Of a stretch of 42,786 nt of DNA, positions 33,520 through 41,148 are shown in pieces. The notes under the pieces were generated by a model, which ran no database searches, was not told where the DNA came from, and was given only the letters and a program-made list of their open reading frames with translations. A program made the translations under genes and the position numbers. The stretch comes from Alphaproteobacteria bacterium (lineage in GTDB: Bacteria; Pseudomonadota; Alphaproteobacteria; Micropepsales; Micropepsaceae): positions 1 to 42,786 of the forward strand of contig CANJIS010000019.1 of NCBI GenBank assembly GCA_947474565.1, given 5' to 3'. The first letter of the stretch is position 1. Each line of letters opens with the position of its first letter.

Positions 33520-34138
33520 GTACGGCAGCTGGGGCGACAGCATGTTTGCTGGCGGCGCCATGGGCAGCCAGGTCAGCAACATTCAGGAAAACAACGCCGT
33601 CAACTGGTCCAATCTGAACGGCAAAGTTGATACCGTTCAGGGCGATGTGGTTGTCCAGGGCGCTGCAGGCGGCAACATGATGGACATCACCACCATGAGC
33701 AACACGTTCGTCAGCAGCGACCAGTATGTCGGCTTTAACGGCTCCATCGGCTCCAACATCAATGTCGGGATCAACAATGTCGGCGGCAGCGTCGGCATCG
33801 GGAACCAGGTAGTCTGCAACAGCCTGGGCGTTTCGACCGAACCGGTCTGGACCGCCACGCAGAGCGCCCAGACCTGTAACGCGTCCGATCCGTCCGGCGA
33901 AATCCACGCCAATGTGAGCAATGTGTATGGCGATGCCATCTTCCAGAGCTCGGTGATGAGCAACAAGTTCGAAGTCGACTCCAACGCGCCGAATATGCCG
34001 GTCTTCAATTCTCAGCTGAACAACAGCGCGGTGTCTTCGACGGTCAACGCCAAGGTGTTCAATCTGGGTGGTTCGACGATGTTGTCTTCCAGTGCCATCG
34101 GCAACACTGGCCAGGTCATCCATTACAGCACCGATTGA
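33437..34138 (+). CDS. hfaD: HfaD-like secreted holdfast anchor protein
   Basis: The 233-residue protein starts at ATG 33437 after AGGAGA and overlaps the 3' end of the hfaB frame by 83 bases. Residues 1-26 are a signal peptide (KSLLAATVLSTLSVACASAQA). The mature protein is Ser/Asn/Val/Gly-rich with repeated patterns such as NGKVDTVQGDVVVQGAAGGN, GSIGSNINVGINNVGGSVGIGNQ, HANVSNVYGDAIFQSSVMSN and NAKVFNLGGSTMLSSSAIGN. These suggest a beta-solenoid amyloid-like fold, and there is a Cys pair (CNSLGV ... CNAS). Position after hfaA and hfaB and this composition fit HfaD, a surface protein that tethers the holdfast. Sequence identity to HfaD was not checked, so the symbol rests largely on context. 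Confidence 0.65.
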   Translation: MNTRVKSLLAATVLSTLSVACASAQATEYGSWGDSMFAGGAMGSQVSNIQENNAVNWSNLNGKVDTVQGDVVVQGAAGGNMMDITTMSNTFVSSDQYVGFNGSIGSNINVGINNVGGSVGIGNQVVCNSLGVSTEPVWTATQSAQTCNASDPSGEIHANVSNVYGDAIFQSSVMSNKFEVDSNAPNMPVFNSQLNNSAVSSTVNAKVFNLGGSTMLSSSAIGNTGQVIHYSTD

Positions 34139-34221
34139 TCCGGAGAGGCGGGTCTGAGACCTGCCTTGCCAACGATGTTCCGCTTCGGCGTCCCTGGGGC
34201 AAACGGGAATGCCGGACAAGC

Positions 34222-34256
34222 AAAGGGAGGGTCCAAAAGACCCTCCCTTTGTGTTT
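34222..34256 (+). terminator. Terminator of the holdfast-anchor operon
   Basis: AAAGGGAGGGTC (34222-34233) pairs perfectly with GACCCTCCCTTT (34239-34250), followed by GTGTTT. It ends the hfaABD-like unit, 84 bases after the hfaD stop. The stretch 34257-34439 up to the next gene shows nothing else I can assign. Confidence 0.85.
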
Positions 34257-34439
34257 ACGCCCCTCCGGCTATCGCTGGCTGTCGGACGCGCGGCAGTAGC
34301 CGTTGCCTACGCTGCCGTTAGACAACCCTCGGCCAGCTACAGCCACCTCCCCTCCAGCGCGTGCGCGGAAGGGAGGAGGGCCTGTGCAAGCTGCACCGCC
34401 CCTTTGCCTTTTGCCGTCCCAGATAGTATTTCCGGGCTT

Positions 34440-35084
34440 ATGACCGCCTTGCCGATCGACCTGGACGCCTTCAACGCCGCGCCCCTGACGCGCGAGCCCT
34501 TTGCCTTTTTGATGGTGCCGCAGTTCGTGAAGCGCGAGGCGATGGCCGCGATCAATGCCGATTACCCCCTGGTCAGCCACCCCGGCAGCTTTCCGCTGCC
34601 CACCCTGAAATATGGCCCGGCTTTCGCGAACTTCATGACCGCGATCCAGGGACCGGAATTCACCCGCGCCGTGGAAGAGAAACTGGGCGTCGACCTGTCG
34701 GGCCGCCCCACCATGGTAACGGCGCGGGGCGTTTCCGCCGCGCGCGACGGCCAGATCCACACCGACAGCCGCACCAAGCTGATCACGGTGCTGATCTATA
34801 TGAACAATGCCTGGGAGGCGAAGACCGGCCGCCTGAGGCTGCTGCGCGGACCGGATGATCTGGAAGATGTGATCGCGGAAGTGCCGCCGGACGAAGGCAC
34901 ACTGGTGATCTTCAAGAACGAACCCAACGCCTGGCACGGATTTCATCCCTTTGAGGGACCGCGCCGGGTGATTCAGCTCAATTGGGTGACCGATACCGGG
35001 GTGGTGAAGCGCGAGCAGACCCGCCACCGGGTCAGCGCATTCTTCAAGCGCTTGCGTGGAAAGAACGTCCCAGAGCGGATGTAG
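34440..35084 (+). CDS. 2-oxoglutarate/Fe(II)-dependent oxygenase-like protein
   Basis: The protein is about 214 residues from ATG 34440 (MTALPIDLDAFNAAPLTREPFAFLMVPQFV). It has a prolyl-hydroxylase-type double-stranded beta-helix. The metal motif H-x-D is in GQIHTDSRTKLITVLIYMNN, the distal His is in NAWHGFHPFEGPRRVIQLNWV, and the Arg that binds 2-oxoglutarate follows it (GPRRVIQLN). LRGPDDLEDVIAEVPPDEGTLVIFKNE lies between them, as in P4H-like enzymes. The substrate is unknown; related proteins modify small molecules or proteins in polysaccharide clusters. The frame is open further upstream to 34209 but runs through the terminator, so the internal ATG is preferred. It ends TAG-TGA. Confidence 0.78.
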   Translation: MTALPIDLDAFNAAPLTREPFAFLMVPQFVKREAMAAINADYPLVSHPGSFPLPTLKYGPAFANFMTAIQGPEFTRAVEEKLGVDLSGRPTMVTARGVSAARDGQIHTDSRTKLITVLIYMNNAWEAKTGRLRLLRGPDDLEDVIAEVPPDEGTLVIFKNEPNAWHGFHPFEGPRRVIQLNWVTDTGVVKREQTRHRVSAFFKRLRGKNVPERM

Positions 35085-35111
35085 TGAGGAGCGGTTTGCC
35101 GTAGGAAAATG

Positions 35112-35132
35112 AAATGGTCCAGTGGACCATTT
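35112..35132. repeat. Perfect 21-bp palindrome
   Basis: AAATGGTCCA, G, TGGACCATTT is a perfect palindrome between the oxygenase and epmB stop codons, followed by CGAGCGACGAAC. A related CGACGA-type sequence is found near typA (24,458-24,472), so it may belong to a dispersed palindromic repeat family. It could also serve as a two-way terminator, although it lacks a T tract. Confidence 0.6.
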
Positions 35133-35152
35133 CGAGCGACGAACGCCACGAG

Positions 35153-36133
35153 CTAAAGCGAGGGGCCAGGATAGATATGCCAGCGTCCGTTGAAGTCACG
35201 GATGCGGTGGCCAGTTTCCGTCTTTTCCACATTGCTGGAATCCAGCGGCAATTTGCCGAAGCCGCCGGGAATATCGAGCACATAAGTCGGCTGGGCCAGG
35301 CCGGAAAGCGTGGCGCGCAGTTGATGGGTCAACGCCAGCCCTTCCTCGACGCCGATCCGGAAATGCGACGTGCCGCGCGCCAGATCGGGATGGTGCAGGT
35401 AATAGGGCTTGATGCGGTTGGCGAGAAAGGCGCGCATCAGATCCGCCAGCGCCTCGACCTTGTCATTGACGCCTTTCAGCAGCACCGTTTGGCTGACCAG
35501 GGGAATGCCGGCATCCGCCAAGCGCGCCAGCGCGGCACGGGCCGATGGTGAAAATTCTTTCGCATGATTGGCATGGATCGCCACCCAGCTTGTGGCGCCC
35601 GGCGCCATCAAGGCAGCGATGAAATCATCGGTCACCCGATCGGGGTCCACCATCGGCACGCGGGTGTGCCAGCGAATGATCTTCACATGCGCAATGGCGG
35701 CCAGTGTTTGGGTGATCTCGGCGATGCGGCGGCTGCTCATCACAAAGGGATCGCCGCCGGTCAGGATCACTTCTTCGATTTGCGGATGATCGGCGATATA
35801 GGCGAAAGCCTGTGCCAGTTCATCGGCGGTCAGCGGCGCGGTCTTGCCCGGGCCCACCATCTCGCGGCGAAAGCAGAAGCGGCAATAGACCGGGCAGCGC
35901 GAAACCGCCTTGAACAACACGCGGTCCTGATGGCGATGCACCAGCCCGCGCACCGGTTCATGGGCGGCGTCACCGATGGGATCGGAACGCTCTTCCAGTG
36001 TCTCGATCAGCTCGGCGATATCGGGCAGAAACTGGCGCGCGATGGGATCGTTCGGATCGGCCGGATCAATCAGCGCCTGCAGGGTGGGCGAAACCGCCAC
36101 TGCATATTTCTGCGCTACCAGCGCCAAGCTCAT
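35153..36133 (-). CDS. epmB: EF-P (R)-beta-lysine pathway radical-SAM lysine 2,3-aminomutase
   Basis: The 326-residue protein is a KamA/EpmB-type aminomutase. The radical-SAM cysteine motif is C80-x3-C84-x2-C87 (RCPVYCRFCFRR), followed by VILTGGDPFVMS. Later come RWHTRVPMVDPDRV, PLVSQTVLLKGVND, KPYYLHHPDLARGTSHFR and the PLP-lysine segment DIPGGFGKLPL (Lys at about 294). It converts (S)-alpha-lysine to (R)-beta-lysine, which EpmA attaches to elongation factor P. The short length (326) and neighbouring epmA and efp favour EpmB over catabolic KamA. Its ATG overlaps the stop codon of the MFS gene (ATGA), so the two are translationally coupled. Confidence 0.92.
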   Translation of the reverse strand: MSLALVAQKYAVAVSPTLQALIDPADPNDPIARQFLPDIAELIETLEERSDPIGDAAHEPVRGLVHRHQDRVLFKAVSRCPVYCRFCFRREMVGPGKTAPLTADELAQAFAYIADHPQIEEVILTGGDPFVMSSRRIAEITQTLAAIAHVKIIRWHTRVPMVDPDRVTDDFIAALMAPGATSWVAIHANHAKEFSPSARAALARLADAGIPLVSQTVLLKGVNDKVEALADLMRAFLANRIKPYYLHHPDLARGTSHFRIGVEEGLALTHQLRATLSGLAQPTYVLDIPGGFGKLPLDSSNVEKTETGHRIRDFNGRWHIYPGPSL

Positions 36134-37329
36134 TTTTTGTGCGCCAGATTGGGCAGGAACATGGTCAGAAGTCCGATCGCCGGCAGGAAAGCGCAGACCT
36201 TATAGATGAAAGTGATGCTGGTGGCATCGGCCAAAACGCCCAGCACCGCCGCACCCAGCCCGCCCATGCCGAAGGCAAAGCCGTAAAACAGACCCGAAAC
36301 CATGCCCACCCGCCCGGGCAACAGATCCTGGGCATAGACCACAATGGCAGGGAACGCCGAGGCCATCACGATGCCGATGATCACCGACAGGATGCCGGTC
36401 CAGAACAGATCAACGAAAGGCAGCATCAGGGTGAAAGGCAGACAGCCCAGGATGGAGAACCAGATCACATATTTTCGGCCGAAATGATCGCCGAGCGGGC
36501 CGCCCAGGAAGGTGCCAACCGCCACCGCCGCCAGGAAGGCGAACAGATGCAACTGCGCCGCCGCCACCGACACGTTGAACGCATGGATCAGATAGAAGGT
36601 GAAATAGCTGGTGATGGCGGTGAGATAGAAAAACTTGGAGAAAATCAGCAGCAGCAGGATCGCCACGCTTGTGGCGATGTGGGCGCGGCTATAGCCGTCC
36701 AGGGGCGCATGCTTGGCATGGTGCATGCGCACCAAGCCATGATGTTTATACCAGGTGCCGACCTGAAACAGGATCACGGCGCCCAAAATCGCGATGGCGC
36801 TGTAAAACGCCACGCCTTTCTGGCCCCAGCTTGCGACCACAAAGGCGGCGCTTAACGGACCCAGTGCGGACCCGCTATTGCCGCCGACCTGGAACATCGC
36901 CTGCGCCAGCCCATTGCGGCCGCCCGACGCCATACGCGCCACCCGCGACGACTCGGGATGAAACACCGACGAGCCGACGCCGATCAGCATGGCCGCCAGC
37001 AAAAGCATGGCGTAGTTCGAGGCGAAGGCCACCGCGACGATGCCGGCCAGGGTGACGATCATGCCCCACACCAGCGAATACGGTGCGGGCTTCTTGTCGG
37101 ACAAATGGCCCACCAACGGCTGCAGCAGCGAGGCCGTGCATTGGAACGCCGTGGTCACCAGACCGATTTGGGCGAAGGACAGATGAAAATCATTTTTGAG
37201 ATTGGGGTAGATCGCCGGCAGCACCGCCTGGATCATGTCATTGAGCAGATGACAAAAAGAAATCGCGAACAGCACCGAAAAGGCGGTGGTCTGAACGGCG
37301 TTTTTGACGGGCGCGGTGCTATCGCTCAT
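36130..37329 (-). CDS. MFS transporter of the fosmidomycin-resistance (Fsr) type
   Basis: The 399-residue protein has about twelve membrane helices and the major-facilitator loop motifs (QPLVGHLSDKKPAPYSLVWG after helix 2, GGPLGDHFGRKYVIWFSILG after helix 8). SFCHLLNDMIQAVLPAIYPNLKNDFHLSFAQIGLVTTAFQ at the N-terminus, IGVGSSVFHPESSRVARMASGGRNGLAQAMFQVGGNSGSALGPL and GRVGMVSGLFYGFAFGMGGLGAAVLG are typical of Fsr-like proton-driven exporters. The natural substrate is unknown. It lies between epmA and epmB on the same strand and is translationally coupled to epmB, an unusual place for an exporter. Confidence 0.88.
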   Translation of the reverse strand: MSDSTAPVKNAVQTTAFSVLFAISFCHLLNDMIQAVLPAIYPNLKNDFHLSFAQIGLVTTAFQCTASLLQPLVGHLSDKKPAPYSLVWGMIVTLAGIVAVAFASNYAMLLLAAMLIGVGSSVFHPESSRVARMASGGRNGLAQAMFQVGGNSGSALGPLSAAFVVASWGQKGVAFYSAIAILGAVILFQVGTWYKHHGLVRMHHAKHAPLDGYSRAHIATSVAILLLLIFSKFFYLTAITSYFTFYLIHAFNVSVAAAQLHLFAFLAAVAVGTFLGGPLGDHFGRKYVIWFSILGCLPFTLMLPFVDLFWTGILSVIIGIVMASAFPAIVVYAQDLLPGRVGMVSGLFYGFAFGMGGLGAAVLGVLADATSITFIYKVCAFLPAIGLLTMFLPNLAHKK

Positions 37330-37363
37330 GGGGTGCGAAAATTGCTACCGGCCAAGAGTTTTG

Positions 37364-37461
37364 GCCATGCCCGTTCCGGCATGGCGGCTATGAAGTGACT
37401 CTCCCTGTTTTGCGCGAAGCGCCTAAAAAGGGGAGATGCCGTAGCACGGGCTCGGCCGTGC
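37364..37461. other. Structured gap between epmA and the MFS gene
   Basis: The 148-bp gap holds a perfect hairpin GCCATGCC/GGCATGGC (37364-37385) and a second one, GCACGG/CCGTGC (37444-37461). Between them CTCCC and GGGGAG flank a GCGCGAAGCGC core. These could weakly terminate epmA transcription or separate expression of epmA from the MFS-epmB pair. Confidence 0.4.
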
Positions 37462-37477
37462 GAAGGCAGAGGGGTCA

Positions 37478-38521
37478 TCAAGAAGCCTGCGGAGTCCATA
37501 AAACGGCATCAATGTTGGGAGCACCGGACGCCAGCATCACCAGGCGATCAAAGCCAAGCGCCACGCCGGAAGCGGGCGGCATATGCGCCAGTGCCGCCAG
37601 GAAATCCTCATCCAGCGGATAGCGGTCGCCATGCACGCGTTCCTTCTCATCCATTTCTGCGATGAAGCGGGCGCGTTGTTCGTTCGCGTCGGTCAATTCG
37701 CCAAAGCCATTGGCCAGCTCCACGCCACAGGCATAAAGCTCAAAACGTTCTGCCAGGCGCGGGTCTTCCGGCTTGGGGCGCGCCAGCGCGGCTTCCGCGC
37801 GGGGGTAATCGTAAAGCACGGTGGGCTTTCCCGCGCCCAAGCGCGGTTCAATGCTGGCGGCCAGCACCTTGCTGAAAATATCCGACCAGCCATCGTGATC
37901 GGCGATGACAAAGCCGGCCCGCTTGGCGCGGGTGGCGAGCATGTCGCGATCACCCTTGCCATAGGGCGACAGGGTATCCAGCAATTCCATGCCAGCATGA
38001 ATGCGGAAGGCGTCTGCCACCGTCAGCCATTCGGCTTCAGCAGCCGCATCACATTCCCGATCCAGATAGGTGAGTTTCTTTCCCGCTTCATCCGCCGCCA
38101 GCTTGAGCAGTATCAACGTATCGGCGATCACGGCGCGGTAATCGGCCCCATCATCCTTGGGTTGGGCGCGGTACCATTCCAGCATGGTGAATTCCGGCGC
38201 ATGCAGCCGGCCCCGTTCCCGATTGCGGAAAACGCGCGCGAATTCAAAAATCTTTTCTTCCCCCGCCGCCAGCAGTTTCTTGGCGGCAAATTCCGGGGAG
38301 GTGTGAAGGTAAAGCGGCTTGCGGCTGCCATCAGGCAGATGCGCTTGCGTGCCAAAGGCATGCAGATGCGCCTCATTGCCGGGCGAGGATTGGAGGATGC
38401 CGCATTCCACTTCGGTGAATTCCTGGGCGTGAAACCAGGCCGCCAGACGCGCCTTGATCCGGCCCCGGAGCATCAGCAGGGGCCGCCGGTCGGCATGAAT
38501 TTGGGCGTCCCACCAGGGCAT
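37478..38521 (-). CDS. epmA: EF-P lysyl/beta-lysyl transferase, LysRS-like (EpmA/PoxA/GenX)
   Basis: The 347-residue protein is the catalytic core of a class II lysyl-tRNA synthetase without the N-terminal tRNA-binding domain, as expected of EpmA. Motif 2 is seen in FARVFRNRERGRLHAPEFTMLEWYRA and motif 3 in GVALGFDRLVMLASG. ELANGFGELTDANEQRARF is the lysine-site segment, and PLYLHTSPEFAAKKLLAAGEEKIFEF precedes motif 2. EpmA activates (R)-beta-lysine with ATP and transfers it to Lys34 of elongation factor P. The start ATG 38521 is supported by AGAGG. efp lies head to head 65 bases away, so the two genes share a divergent promoter region. Confidence 0.93.
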   Translation of the reverse strand: MPWWDAQIHADRRPLLMLRGRIKARLAAWFHAQEFTEVECGILQSSPGNEAHLHAFGTQAHLPDGSRKPLYLHTSPEFAAKKLLAAGEEKIFEFARVFRNRERGRLHAPEFTMLEWYRAQPKDDGADYRAVIADTLILLKLAADEAGKKLTYLDRECDAAAEAEWLTVADAFRIHAGMELLDTLSPYGKGDRDMLATRAKRAGFVIADHDGWSDIFSKVLAASIEPRLGAGKPTVLYDYPRAEAALARPKPEDPRLAERFELYACGVELANGFGELTDANEQRARFIAEMDEKERVHGDRYPLDEDFLAALAHMPPASGVALGFDRLVMLASGAPNIDAVLWTPQAS

Positions 38522-38586
38522 TTTGACCTCTTATAGCCCCCCTGCTATTAGCCCCCGGCAAATCCGCTGATTTGAAGAGGTTTTCC

Positions 38587-39156
38587 GTGGTCTCGGTTAT
38601 CGCCAGCTCTGTGCGCAAAGGCAATGTCATTGAGAAAGAGGGCAAACTCTATCTCGTGCTGACAGCCGAAAATATCCATCCGGGCAAAGGCACGCCTGTC
38701 ACCCATCTGGAAATGCGCCGCATCTCGGATGGCGTGAAGACCGTGGAACGCCTGCGTACCACCGACAGTATCGAGAAGGCCTTCGTCGAGCACAGCGACT
38801 ATAATTACCTCTACCAGGACGGCGACACCTACGTGTTCATGGAACCGCAGACCTTCGATCAGGTGCCGGTGCCGGCGGATGTGGTGGGCGATTACGCGCC
38901 CTATCTGACGGAAAACATGCGGGTGCAGCTGCAGACTTTCGAGGGCCGCCCCATCTCCATCGAGATTCCGCAGCGCGCCACTTTTGAAGTGGTGGATACC
39001 GAGCCGGTGATGAAAGGCCAGACCGCCTCTGGCTCCTTCAAGCCTGCCGTGCTGTCCAATGGGGTGCGCACCATGGTGCCCACCCACATTACGGTGGGCA
39101 CAAGAATTGTTGTGATGACCGACGGCGGCGCCTATGTCGAACGGGCAAAAGACTAG
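38587..39156 (+). CDS. efp: Translation elongation factor P
   Basis: The 189-residue protein starts at GTG 38587 ([22 protein letters not shown]), behind GAAGAGG. This start puts the modified lysine exactly at position 34 in NIHPGKGTP, as in E. coli EF-P. The three OB-like domains are complete, ending in [20 protein letters not shown] binds the ribosome between P and E sites and relieves stalling at polyproline; here epmA and epmB nearby show that beta-lysylation of Lys34 is the expected modification. No epmC-like hydroxylase is in the window. The stop codon is TAG. Confidence 0.97.
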   Translation: MVSVIASSVRKGNVIEKEGKLYLVLTAENIHPGKGTPVTHLEMRRISDGVKTVERLRTTDSIEKAFVEHSDYNYLYQDGDTYVFMEPQTFDQVPVPADVVGDYAPYLTENMRVQLQTFEGRPISIEIPQRATFEVVDTEPVMKGQTASGSFKPAVLSNGVRTMVPTHITVGTRIVVMTDGGAYVERAKD

Positions 39157-39269
39157 GATTCCCAGGATTTTAAGGGTTTTCAGGGCCCTGGCGGGCTTTT
39201 TCCCGCCATAGGGTTTTGCCCTGCTTTGTGGTAGCGTTCGCCGCCTAATATTCGGAGGAACCGTTCCAT

Positions 39270-39863
39270 ATGAAGACCGTCATTCTGGGCCTCGCTCTGG
39301 CCACTGCCTTTTCCCTTCCCGCCTTTGCCGCCCTGAAAGTGGGCGACGTTGCGCCGGACTTCACTGTCACCGCCAGCCTGGCGGGCAAGGATTCCACCTT
39401 CAATCTCTACACCGCGCTCAAGAAGGGCCCGGCGGTGGTTTACTTCTATCCCTCCGCCTACACCGGCGGCTGCGATCTGGAAGCCCACACCTTTGCGGAA
39501 AGCGCCGACAAGTTTGCCAGCGCCAACGCCACGATTATTGGGGTTTCCGCCGATAATCTGGAGCGTTTGAACCAGTTCTCCGCCGATCCCGCTTTCTGCG
39601 CCGGCAAGTTCTCCATCGCTTCGGATGAAAGCACCAAGATCGCCCAGACCTATAACCTCAAGGTTACGCCGCCCCGCGCCGGCGCCAAGGATGTCCGCGG
39701 CGTGGATATCGGCCATGGCTTTATCGAGCGCGTGACGTTTGTTGTCGGGACCGACCACAAGGTCCTGTCGGTGATGTCGTCGACCGATGACAAGCTTTCG
39801 CCCGACCAGCATGTCGATAAATCGCTGGAGATGGTCCAGAAGGTCAAAATGGCGGCCAAGTAA
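39270..39863 (+). CDS. Exported peroxiredoxin (AhpC/TSA, Bcp-like)
   Basis: The 197-residue protein has a Sec signal peptide (MKTVILGLALATAFSLPAFA, cleavage after residue 20) and a thioredoxin-fold peroxiredoxin domain. VGDVAPDFTVTA is followed by YFYPSAYTGGC with the peroxidatic Cys68 (P61, T65 and C68 of the PxxxTxxC motif), then GVSADNLERLNQF and DPAFCAGKFSIASDES with Cys110 as a candidate resolving cysteine. Family members reduce hydrogen peroxide and alkyl peroxides using thioredoxin-type donors; this one should act in the periplasm. GGAGG upstream supports ATG 39270. It is a single-gene unit ending in a strong hairpin. Confidence 0.9.
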   Translation: MKTVILGLALATAFSLPAFAALKVGDVAPDFTVTASLAGKDSTFNLYTALKKGPAVVYFYPSAYTGGCDLEAHTFAESADKFASANATIIGVSADNLERLNQFSADPAFCAGKFSIASDESTKIAQTYNLKVTPPRAGAKDVRGVDIGHGFIERVTFVVGTDHKVLSVMSSTDDKLSPDQHVDKSLEMVQKVKMAAK

Positions 39864-39887
39864 GGCGGCCTTTCCGATCTGAAACCA

Positions 39888-39926
39888 GCGCGCCTCGCGG
39901 GAAATCCGTGGGGCGCGTTTTCTTTT
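39888..39926 (+). terminator. Terminator of the peroxiredoxin gene
   Basis: CGCGCC (39889-39894) pairs with GGCGCG (39912-39917) and an inner CGCGG/CCGTG stem continues the helix; TTTTCTTTT follows (39918-39926). Confidence 0.8.
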
Positions 39927-40091
39927 GGGCCGTCCCCTTCAGGGGGTTTTCAATCCCGCCCAGCCTGACAGCCTATCAGTCACAAACCCTGTTGCGGGAT
40001 GGCACCAATTTGCAATTAATATAATAAGTTCAATGCCTTATAACGGCAGGAATACCACTAACCAGTGGCAAGGAAACGTCTTTGTGACGGT

Positions 40092-40178
40092 CCCAAGTCT
40101 TGCTTAAGTCCGGTCGGGCTAGGCGGTTTGGGGGCACCAGACATCCAACGTCCGCACAAAACAAAAACCGGACTTGGG
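40092..40178 (+). promoter_or_regulatory. Leader with two alternative pairings next to the CHAP gene start
   Basis: The segment GACTTGGG (40171-40178), just before ATG 40182, is complementary to CCCAAGTC (40092-40099). The overlapping segment ACCGGACTT (40167-40175) is complementary to AAGTCCGGT (40106-40114). The two pairings share bases 40171-40175 and so exclude each other, as in leader switches. Both would cover the translation start region. Found by eye, without folding energies. Confidence 0.4.
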
Positions 40179-40181
40179 GTA

Positions 40182-40871
40182 ATGGTCAGTTTCAAACGCG
40201 TGATATTGGCGGCCGCCGCAGCGGCGCCCTTGTTCGCACCAGTGGCGGCTGAGGCTTCCATTCGCGACACCGTCACCCATTTGCTGGATCAGGTCGTTGC
40301 CGTGGTTCATCCCGACGCCGTGGCCCCAGATCCGGTCGTGATGTTGCCCGCGACCCGCAGCGTCGCGGCGCCTTCCGCATCCGCCTTCACGTCACATCTG
40401 CCAGAACTCAATCTGCCGTCGCTGCCTTCTGTGGCCGTGGCCGAACTGCCGGAGCCTTCGATCGAGATCCCGCTGAAGAGGCTGGCGTGTGTGGAATATG
40501 CCCGGGCGCGTTCCGGCATGGCCGTGTTCGGCGACGCCAAATACTGGTGGGCGCGGGCCAAGAACATCTACGCCCGCATACGCACCCCGGTTGAGAATTC
40601 TGTGATGGTGTTCACCGCCACCAAGAAGATCCGGCTGGGCCATGTTGCGGTGGTGACGCACATCATTTCAAACCGCGAAATTCGCGTCGATCAGGCCAAT
40701 TGGCAAAACCATGGCGAGATCGATCATTCCACCCCGATCCGTGACGTCAGCGCCAAGAATGACTGGAGCAAGGTCCGGGTGTGGGACCTGAAATCGGGCC
40801 AGTTCGGCGCCGTCTATCCGGTGTCCGGCTTTATCGCCAAAGACCTGGTGCGCCAGGCTTCGCTGGACTAA
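40182..40871 (+). CDS. Secreted CHAP-domain protein (putative peptidoglycan amidase/endopeptidase)
   Basis: The protein is about 229 residues from ATG 40182. Residues 1-24 form a signal peptide (VILAAAAAAPLFAPVAAEA). A Pro/Val/Ala-rich linker (to about residue 95) leads to a CHAP domain: LACVEYARARSGMAVFGDAKYWWARA with catalytic Cys103, then VMVFTATKKIRLGHVAVVTHIISNREIRVDQANW with catalytic His154 and the polar Asn/Asp. CHAP enzymes usually cleave amide bonds in peptidoglycan; small periplasmic ones act in cell-wall remodelling. The absence of other wall-binding domains suggests an endogenous enzyme rather than a phage lysin. The leader contains overlapping inverted repeats. Confidence 0.85.
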   Translation: MVSFKRVILAAAAAAPLFAPVAAEASIRDTVTHLLDQVVAVVHPDAVAPDPVVMLPATRSVAAPSASAFTSHLPELNLPSLPSVAVAELPEPSIEIPLKRLACVEYARARSGMAVFGDAKYWWARAKNIYARIRTPVENSVMVFTATKKIRLGHVAVVTHIISNREIRVDQANWQNHGEIDHSTPIRDVSAKNDWSKVRVWDLKSGQFGAVYPVSGFIAKDLVRQASLD

Positions 40872-40887
40872 CGCCGGCGCCTGGGGT

Positions 40888-41034
40888 TCAGCCCCAATCT
40901 TTGCCTTTGTGCGGCTTGCGGATCAGCTGGGGTTCCTGAAAACCCGGCTTGGGCGAAACCGAAACCGGCGCGCCCTTCTTGTCGGCCTTGGGTTTTTTCT
41001 TTTCCCGATTGTTCTTCTGTTCGCGGTTGGCCAT
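40888..41034 (-). CDS. Very small basic protein of unknown function
   Basis: The 48-residue protein starts at ATG 41034, with AAGGA upstream. It begins MANREQKNNREKKKPKADKK and ends QLIRKPHKGKDWG; over a third of the residues are Lys, Arg or His, and it appears disordered. Small lysine-rich proteins with a similar NREKKKPK start are, as far as I recall, common in alphaproteobacteria, without known function. Nucleic-acid or ribosome binding is possible. A longer frame to 41139 adds an unlikely extension. The stop is 17 bases from that of the convergent CHAP gene. Confidence 0.65.
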   Translation of the reverse strand: MANREQKNNREKKKPKADKKGAPVSVSPKPGFQEPQLIRKPHKGKDWG

Positions 41035-41148
41035 GGGCAATTCCTTGAGTTCAGATTCGGGAACCAAGGATAAAGCGGAAAATTGGACCGGAAAAGAGGT
41101 GTTTGGCCATCTCGCCGCGCATCGTTGCCGGAAGAGCAAGGCTTTTAT

